NCBI GenBank assembly: GCA_002419215.1
Contig: DIFQ01000127.1
Location: 1-37,333 of the forward strand
Length of the DNA stretch: 37,333 nt
Direction of reading: 5' to 3'
DNA from: Syntrophaceae bacterium UBA5744
GTDB lineage: Bacteria > Desulfobacterota > Syntrophia > Syntrophales > UBA2192
The notes beneath the pieces are model-generated. The model saw nothing but the letters and a program-made list of their open reading frames with translations. It had not been told where the DNA came from and did not search any database. Each line of letters begins with the position of its first letter. Positions within the stretch are counted from its first letter, which is position 1. A program made the translations under genes and the position numbers. Below are positions 33,201-37,333 of the stretch, in pieces.

Positions 33201-34852
33201 GCCATGTTGTCAAGCAGGGTCTGATGACTGAATCCGAAATTGCCATTTGGATCTTCATATAGAACTCCATTGCTGACTAGGGACCGGCGGATATATTCCC
33301 CACCTGAAAAGGCTGCAGGATGGATAAGGTTAGTACGATCACGAAGCAACCGAGAGGCCAACGCTTGCAATGCTGCAATTGCCGGTTGTCCTAGGGCAGG
33401 ATCTTTGCTGACCACCTCTTGGAGGTAAACTTCGTGTAATTCATAGGCCGTGTGTATGTCGCATCGACCGCCGCGCGATACGATTGCTTCAAACAACCGC
33501 AGATTCTGCGGGAGCAAAAGGAGACGCCGCAATTCCGCGTCCACCTGTATTTCTTGAATGCCCCATTCTTTCAACAGCGGGGCCACAACTGCGTCATAGT
33601 CGAAGTCTGCAATGTGAATTTTATGATCCCATTTTCGATCACGGAGTTGCTGATCGTACTGAAGATCAAATGTACGGCATGCCGCGACTACTGTTACGTT
33701 CCGCATCGGATTCAGACGGTCAATGAGTCGCAGGAACATGCCAAGAGCCCCATGCTCGCGGTTCATCGACAAAACATCCAGGGAATCAATTATCACAATC
33801 ACACGGCGGTGCTCAGAGAGTCTACCGCAGAGACCGACGATATCTCCCGGCAAGCCGGCGCTCTTTAGATCCCCTTCGTTGCCGAGCCGCGCGAAAAGGT
33901 CTCCTTTAATGAACAACAGGCCGAAACGAGAGTCCTGCTCAATGCGGTCTGCAAGATCCAGCAGAAGGCAGGTTTTTCCGCTACCTGGTCGGTCGAGTAC
34001 AAGCACGGTGTCGGCGCCACCTTCTATCAACTGGGCTAATTTTTCTAATTCAGCTCTCTCGATCCGATGTCCCCCGACCGCTCGTTGCCACTGTCGACCA
34101 ATGCAGGATGCCTGTTCAAACTGTTTAAGAATTACGACCTCGCTTATCATGGGCGCCTGCACTAGGCCTTTCTGAGCGAGATGTTGGATAACGTCGTTTC
34201 GACGAATGGTCCATGTTGTGGCCTGAATCTTGGACTGGTGTGCATTGAGAAATGATTCGAGAACCGGTAGGGCCAGGTCGGCGTGGGAGACCAATTGTTT
34301 CAGGTCCCACTTATTTTGCCGATCCCAATCATCAAAAGAATGGTGCGCCCCGAATTCGAGACGGCGTAAGAGATGGAGAGATTTTGCCTCGGAACATTCC
34401 CATTTAGTGGCTATTGCTGTCAGAGCGGCTTGCAGTTTCTCGCCGCTTTGTCGTTTGAATGATGCAAGATCTGGGTACTCTCTGCTTGCCTCCGCAAGGG
34501 ACTGAATGTCTCCAAAGGGTGTACGGGAATAAAGTTCGACAACGGTATTATCGTTGCTTTCCAGTTGACTTCGGATTTTGGGCAATTCATCAGCCAGGCT
34601 CTGGTCGGATAATGACCATGCGCGATTTTGCGGCTGATTTTTCTTGGCTTGTATGTGGCGTCGCCGACCATTGGTGTAAACGACCACTACATCATCGACA
34701 CTGATTTGCTCGTCGACACCCGGAAGGCCATTCGATTCAGCCTGAATGAAGTCGATTCCATCGTCGTCTTTAATGAGACGGATAATCCAGTGCAGCGCTA
34801 TCACACGTTGATAGTCATCCCCTTGGCTCGATTTAGTGCCGGCTCTACTCAT
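30275..34852 (-). CDS. Nuclease-STAND ATPase defence protein (Avs-like architecture)
   Basis: This 1525-residue protein has three parts. Residues about 1-110 look like a PD-(D/E)xK nuclease of Cap4/DUF4297/Mrr type: GDDYQRVIALHWIIRL, then EQISVDDVVVVY and HIQAKK, with the QxK catalytic motif at 68-70. A P-loop ATPase follows, with Walker A VLDRPGSGKT (Lys293) and Walker B VIVIIDSLD (Asp356), and later VAACRTFDL. From about residue 480 to the end is a very long helical, repeat-like region that in STAND/Avs proteins recognises a phage protein. It heads the cassette with TIR, HNH and cyclase-like genes. The ATG at 34852 has a weak GGAA site and lies 47 bp after hipA on the same strand. Confidence 0.75.
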   Translation of the reverse strand: MSRAGTKSSQGDDYQRVIALHWIIRLIKDDDGIDFIQAESNGLPGVDEQISVDDVVVVYTNGRRRHIQAKKNQPQNRAWSLSDQSLADELPKIRSQLESNDNTVVELYSRTPFGDIQSLAEASREYPDLASFKRQSGEKLQAALTAIATKWECSEAKSLHLLRRLEFGAHHSFDDWDRQNKWDLKQLVSHADLALPVLESFLNAHQSKIQATTWTIRRNDVIQHLAQKGLVQAPMISEVVILKQFEQASCIGRQWQRAVGGHRIERAELEKLAQLIEGGADTVLVLDRPGSGKTCLLLDLADRIEQDSRFGLLFIKGDLFARLGNEGDLKSAGLPGDIVGLCGRLSEHRRVIVIIDSLDVLSMNREHGALGMFLRLIDRLNPMRNVTVVAACRTFDLQYDQQLRDRKWDHKIHIADFDYDAVVAPLLKEWGIQEIQVDAELRRLLLLPQNLRLFEAIVSRGGRCDIHTAYELHEVYLQEVVSKDPALGQPAIAALQALASRLLRDRTNLIHPAAFSGGEYIRRSLVSNGVLYEDPNGNFGFSHQTLLDNMAVYSSIARNEDLAAFIKAHPPFPFLRAAVRTFVFHLRTHAPDLFPRQIWAALHDTEIAYHFRRLIAESLAEINPESEDWPLLQRLFRLEPELFRRLFWRINGDAWFKMLLDRWLPSLAPPTSDGEWYKLFVRQFERWMNSHPGEVVSLWRRAFSDGWEDASELALQVTFQLSNFQHWDIEGTPDLMETLFAESKAQRDFLGTVISRYVDATNQGDELLWRYIIKDVNPSDIKSYDVGKKLHCEPHVFHEKEFFLNRMLYSEWLLDTATNALEEWATSDSAISARYQRMTFLHSSSWEYSHCHYDMHPADAFTIFLSAVEHAFKHHARKNDEWWRRREPELRSSQEEVLLYFLIQAYKENPEANIDGMSALLTNEKLLRYGHIEHELGELIRTGYHLLTPEIQETNQKAILALYDEKNWSAEVTIWDYRPIYNYLIWIPSIFRLPTGQEFIERFEPHFGPYTPRARIYSRGGWVGSPVPLENFMMLNDSDLLRLFLYYNDYSDHSSHPADINKGGRDMVERTLDEATSRNPMRFLTLLPKVEREYLKTGYISSLLNGAADHLRYRFGRLRPPEKWQATEPLPDGAALAGSLLDIIESRPYLLQDGHAVVRILEACCEVLEDSDSVRRLVLQLFRLSKHPDPEGERQRIFSQNKKGITAEDLRSDAISSIRGITAGSAIMLYNRLLEKDIDPPESLFSLICLFTYDPVGAVRAALLEHLPYLTARRHALGWQLFHKIFREPQIHLWPLAERHLYYQYHEHFSEVAPYLERMRLEAPAEAGEAWGRIAALSSLSGHIEHDVLFSHLESMNLETALLGVAQVFTANLDQYNNACVNGLKRILKWDKLDMRIHGSIEHAFAPKIQGRRLDRDFALNFLSAIDLSNFNLHSFLDWLADLAGRDPVSAIDICEHLFTKLSEVDPPHRIWHTEPLVAALSSILREADETDDKELIRRAVLLQDQFLRMDIPGMDEYLKWASQL

Positions 34853-34899
34853 GGACGTAATTCCAATGGTATTTAGATCATAAGGGATGGTCCTTTATG

Positions 34900-36144
34900 C
34901 TACAGATATGCTACAGCATTTTTTTGTATAAGGGCCACGATTTTGCCGATGATCCCATCGTTTTTCTGATTTTTTTCAAAATCCGTTGATACGGGTTCTG
35001 CAATAGTGACGATCCGCGAGGCCATATCGCTGACCATGTTGAGGACGTACCGGCGTTTTAAGGAAACGGCATCAGCGAATCTTTCCCAGTTTCGCGTGTG
35101 GAGCCAGCGGGCCCTGTTCTCCCCTCCGATCTTCATCGCGAACTTTTCAGCCAGGTGCGGGTAAACCTGCGTCGAAAGCAGGTCGTAGAAAGGTGCCAAC
35201 TGCGGGCCCTTGTCCGTGAACAGGATGGATAGATTCTTCGCATGGGCGTCGGCATTTCCGACGACGACGTTGAAAATAACCCATCTGAGGAGGGCCCGCT
35301 GGTCCGCCGCCGGCCGGATGCTGTGCTCCTTGAGAAGGGCAAAACATTGCTCGAGCGATGGACCTCCCTCACTCTCGTATTTCTGCTCCGGCAAGATTCC
35401 CAAGGCCTGACAAAAGTCTTCCTGATGAAGTCGGACGACCGTACCGTCCTTTTTTCTTTCCCGGTCATAACGCGTGACGACCAGGATTGTATCCTGATTT
35501 TTCCTGATGATCACATCTGCAACGGGAATATGCATTCTCCATGCGAGCGTCATGCAGAAGGCCTCATTTTCAACGGATTGCTCTATGCGGGGAATGGGTG
35601 GCTTGAGAACGTGCGTGCTGGGGCTGGTCCCCGTAGCAATATAGATTTTATCCTCGTCATCTATATAAACGGGTAGTTTATTCTGCGCACCGGCAAGTGA
35701 TAAACGAATACCCTTATCCCCGGCTAAGAGTGGTCTCCTTGGGAGCTCGGCAAGCATCTTGTGGAATGCCTCTTCATCGAGTTCCCTGTAGCCGGAACGG
35801 TCAACAGGCTGTGAGCCCCGCGGGAGAATTGAGACGGCACCCGCGCATTCTCCTCCTATTTTCTCGAGCAGGGAATAGGCGTTTTGCTCTGAGACACGGA
35901 ACTGCTTGGCAATCAGCTCCCGAATCTCCCCTTCGGGCAGGAGGTTCGCAAAAAAAGGACGCGCTGTGTCATCGGAGTAGGGCTCCGGCCGAAGAGGCAG
36001 TGATAGAGATAGCGGGAAAATGTGTGACCCCTTAAGCCATCCGGTATCGTATTGAAAGACAAATCGACGTCGCTCGTCAAGCCAGAGCTTTCCGGCAAGC
36101 CGGTCGCGGAAATAAACGTCGAGTCCTGGCGATTTCTCACTCAT
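34900..36144 (-). CDS. hipA: HipA-family Ser/Thr kinase toxin
   Basis: This 414-residue kinase carries HipA landmarks: the N-terminal couple (LWLDERRRFVFQYD), FANLLPEG, the autophosphorylation loop LSLAGAQNKLPV with Ser149, the ATP-site Lys181 in THVLKPP, the catalytic Asp299 in VGNADAHAKNLS and the metal Asp321 in APFYDLLS. In the family it phosphorylates an aminoacyl-tRNA synthetase and stops growth. It overlaps hipB by 8 bp, the classic antitoxin-first order. The downstream neighbour on the same strand is the STAND ATPase gene after 47 bp with no terminator, so read-through into the defence cassette is possible. Confidence 0.9.
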   Translation of the reverse strand: MSEKSPGLDVYFRDRLAGKLWLDERRRFVFQYDTGWLKGSHIFPLSLSLPLRPEPYSDDTARPFFANLLPEGEIRELIAKQFRVSEQNAYSLLEKIGGECAGAVSILPRGSQPVDRSGYRELDEEAFHKMLAELPRRPLLAGDKGIRLSLAGAQNKLPVYIDDEDKIYIATGTSPSTHVLKPPIPRIEQSVENEAFCMTLAWRMHIPVADVIIRKNQDTILVVTRYDRERKKDGTVVRLHQEDFCQALGILPEQKYESEGGPSLEQCFALLKEHSIRPAADQRALLRWVIFNVVVGNADAHAKNLSILFTDKGPQLAPFYDLLSTQVYPHLAEKFAMKIGGENRARWLHTRNWERFADAVSLKRRYVLNMVSDMASRIVTIAEPVSTDFEKNQKNDGIIGKIVALIQKNAVAYL

Positions 36145-36364
36145 TCGACCATGTCCTCTCCTTGATTTCTAGTTCGAGGCCGAGGGCCGCAAGGACCTGC
36201 AGGACTTTGTCGAGGCGCACCGTCGGTTTCCCGTTTTCTAGATTCGATAAGAAACGGTAATTCACATTGCACAGACCGGCGGCGTCTATGAGGGTCAAAC
36301 CGTCCCCCTTACGCTTTCTCCGGACCGCCGCCCCGATATCCGTGACGGATTTTACGAGCATCAT
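36137..36364 (-). CDS. hipB: HipB-like XRE antitoxin and repressor
   Basis: This 75-residue protein has a helix-turn-helix of the XRE type (GLTLIDAAGLCNVNYRFLSNLENGKPTVRLDKV), as in HipB. It should neutralise HipA and repress its own promoter. Start choice: GTG (36367), ATG (36364) and ATG (36361) are adjacent; GGAGG lies 6-9 nt before the first two and ATG 36364 was taken. Three near-identical palindromic operators lie directly upstream. It overlaps hipA by 8 bp. Confidence 0.87.
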   Translation of the reverse strand: MMLVKSVTDIGAAVRRKRKGDGLTLIDAAGLCNVNYRFLSNLENGKPTVRLDKVLQVLAALGLELEIKERTWSNE

Positions 36365-36385
36365 CACGCTATTCCTCCGAAAATG

Positions 36386-36403
36386 TATTCCCGATCGGGA
36401 ATA
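36386..36403. promoter_or_regulatory. hipBA operator O1
   Basis: A perfect palindrome TATTCCC-GATC-GGGAATA that starts right next to, and overlaps, the -10 box of the hipBA promoter. It is the copy nearest to hipB. Confidence 0.8.
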
Positions 36404-36429
36404 TTAATAGAAGAAAAGTGATCTGTCAA
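36401..36429 (-). promoter_or_regulatory. hipBA promoter
   Basis: On the minus strand TTGACA (36424-36429) and TAATAT (36401-36406) are separated by exactly 17 bp. Operator O1 overlaps the -10 box and start region, and operator O2 lies just upstream of the -35 box. Confidence 0.78.
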
Positions 36430-36434
36430 GTGAT

Positions 36435-36454
36435 TTATTCCCGACCGGGAATAA
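36435..36454. promoter_or_regulatory. hipBA operator O2
   Basis: Palindrome TTATTCCC-GACC-GGGAATAA. Its centre is 50 bp from the centres of O1 and O3. Confidence 0.8.
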
Positions 36455-36485
36455 ATTGCACCGATCGAGGCAATACGATATTGAA

Positions 36486-36503
36486 TATTCCCGGACGGGA
36501 ATA
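36486..36503. promoter_or_regulatory. hipBA operator O3
   Basis: Palindrome TATTCCC-GGAC-GGGAATA, the copy nearest to the divergent hsdR. A TTGACA hexamer at 36554-36559 lies between it and hsdR, but the matching -10 box is poor. Confidence 0.75.
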
Positions 36504-36650
36504 ATAATTGCCGCATTAAGCACATCGGCATTGTGTACCGGGCGGAATCAAAGTTGACATCGCGTGTGGCATTTGTTAACGAATTGAGCGGAATAATTTG
36601 GCAAGTCAGGGAGTTATAATAAATAACTTAATCGAGGCAGGGTAGGGCAC

Positions 36651-37333
36651 ATGCCAGAAACTCCGGAACAGAAAGCCCGCCGTGAAATCGATTCCGATCT
36701 TGCATCGGCAGGCTGGATCGTCCAGAGCCGCGACGAGCTCGACCTGACTGCCGGGCGGGGCATCGCCATCAGAGAATTCTCGATGAAACCTGGCTTCGGT
36801 TCTGCGGACTACCTCCTTTACCTCGATCGTAAGGCTGTAGGCGCCGTCGAGGCGAAGGCGAAAGGAACGCTTACCGGCGTCGAGGAGCAGACCGCGAAAT
36901 ACGCCGCCGGCTTGCCGGACAATCTGCCCGCACACAGACGTCCCCTGCCGTTCCTGTTCGAATCCAACGGGTCGATTACATACTTTACCAATGGTCTCGA
37001 CCCGACGCCGCGCAGCCGCCAGGTCTTCAACTTTCCTCGACCAGAGACCCTCGGTGAACTCGTTACCCAGACCACGCAACTCCGTACTCGCCTGAAGCAA
37101 CTGCCGCCCCTCGACGAATCACGTCTCTGGAAGGTCCAGGTACGCGCCATCCTCAAGCTCGAAGAATCCTTCAAGCGCGCCGCTCCACGTGCGCTCATTC
37201 AGATGGCCACGGGCTCCAGCAAAACCTTTACCGCCATTACGGCTATTTATCGCCTGCTCACTTACGCCAAAGCCGGGCGCGTCCTGTTTCTGGTGGATAC
37301 CAAAAATCTGGGCGAGCAGGCCGAGCAGGAATT
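36651..37333 (+). CDS. hsdR: Type I restriction enzyme R subunit (3' truncated by window edge)
   Basis: The first 227 codons of a type I restriction endonuclease motor subunit are visible. An N-terminal PD-(D/E)xK nuclease has Asp53 (FGSADYLLYL) and the EAK motif at 67-69 (GAVEAKAKG). The start of the helicase domain shows a Walker A-like MATGSSKT at 185-192 and VLFLVDTKNLGEQAEQ. The Walker A is unusual: Ser190 stands where Gly normally precedes the Lys. The ATG at 36651 has AGGG upstream. hsdM and hsdS must lie to the right if present. It is divergent from hipBA across a 290-bp spacer with three operators. Confidence 0.88.
   Translation, partial: MPETPEQKARREIDSDLASAGWIVQSRDELDLTAGRGIAIREFSMKPGFGSADYLLYLDRKAVGAVEAKAKGTLTGVEEQTAKYAAGLPDNLPAHRRPLPFLFESNGSITYFTNGLDPTPRSRQVFNFPRPETLGELVTQTTQLRTRLKQLPPLDESRLWKVQVRAILKLEESFKRAAPRALIQMATGSSKTFTAITAIYRLLTYAKAGRVLFLVDTKNLGEQAEQE

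Noticed and set aside
36615..36620. TATAAT as hsdR -10 box
   Set aside because: No -35-like hexamer lies 16-18 bp upstream, so I left it out as a feature.

Overview
The window is a piece of a GC-rich bacterial chromosome (about 1..26900) that joins an AT-richer accessory island (about 27125 to the right edge). No rRNA or phylogenetic marker is present. A glutaryl-CoA dehydrogenase, a sigma-54-type promoter, HDOD/CheD/CheY genes and short word-like intergenic repeats are compatible with a Desulfobacterota (former Deltaproteobacteria, possibly Syntrophales) genome. That placement is inference.

Left chromosomal part. A 5'-truncated recD opens the window, followed by a spacer with repeats and a hypothetical gene. 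On the minus strand come an alpha/beta hydrolase and a nitrilase-family/glutaryl-CoA dehydrogenase pair with its own promoter. An MFS transporter and a D-amino-acid-transaminase-like enzyme lie on the plus strand. Two hotdog thioesterases, an amidase and an unrecognised 277-aa protein with a C-terminal Cys cluster follow on the minus strand. At 12.9-19.0 kb is a complete pgaABCD operon for synthesis, partial deacetylation and export of poly-beta-1,6-N-acetylglucosamine. It sits behind a near-consensus sigma-54 promoter and is followed by a membrane-anchored SGNH protein and a duplicated-domain lipoprotein. Next on the minus strand are a second amidase, an AEC-type permease and a small signalling operon (CheY-like receiver, CheD, HDOD). 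This CheD has lost its catalytic Cys.

Right part. At 27069..27125 lies the decayed 3' half of a tRNA-Leu(CAA) with its old terminator, which looks like an attachment-site remnant of a tRNA-integrating element. To its right, base composition drops and all genes are of defence or toxin type. There is a minus-strand cassette of a nuclease-STAND ATPase (1525 aa), an AbiJ-like/TIR protein, an HNH nuclease and a protein with a class III nucleotide-cyclase-like motif layout. Directly upstream, in the same direction, is hipBA, whose promoter carries three near-identical palindromic operators with centres exactly 50 bp apart. Divergent from hipBA is the start of a type I restriction hsdR that runs off the window.

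The best candidate for an undescribed system is the four-gene cassette 27339..34852: a possible sensor/nuclease ATPase, a TIR effector, an HNH nuclease and a possible signal-making enzyme, behind an autoregulated hipBA module.
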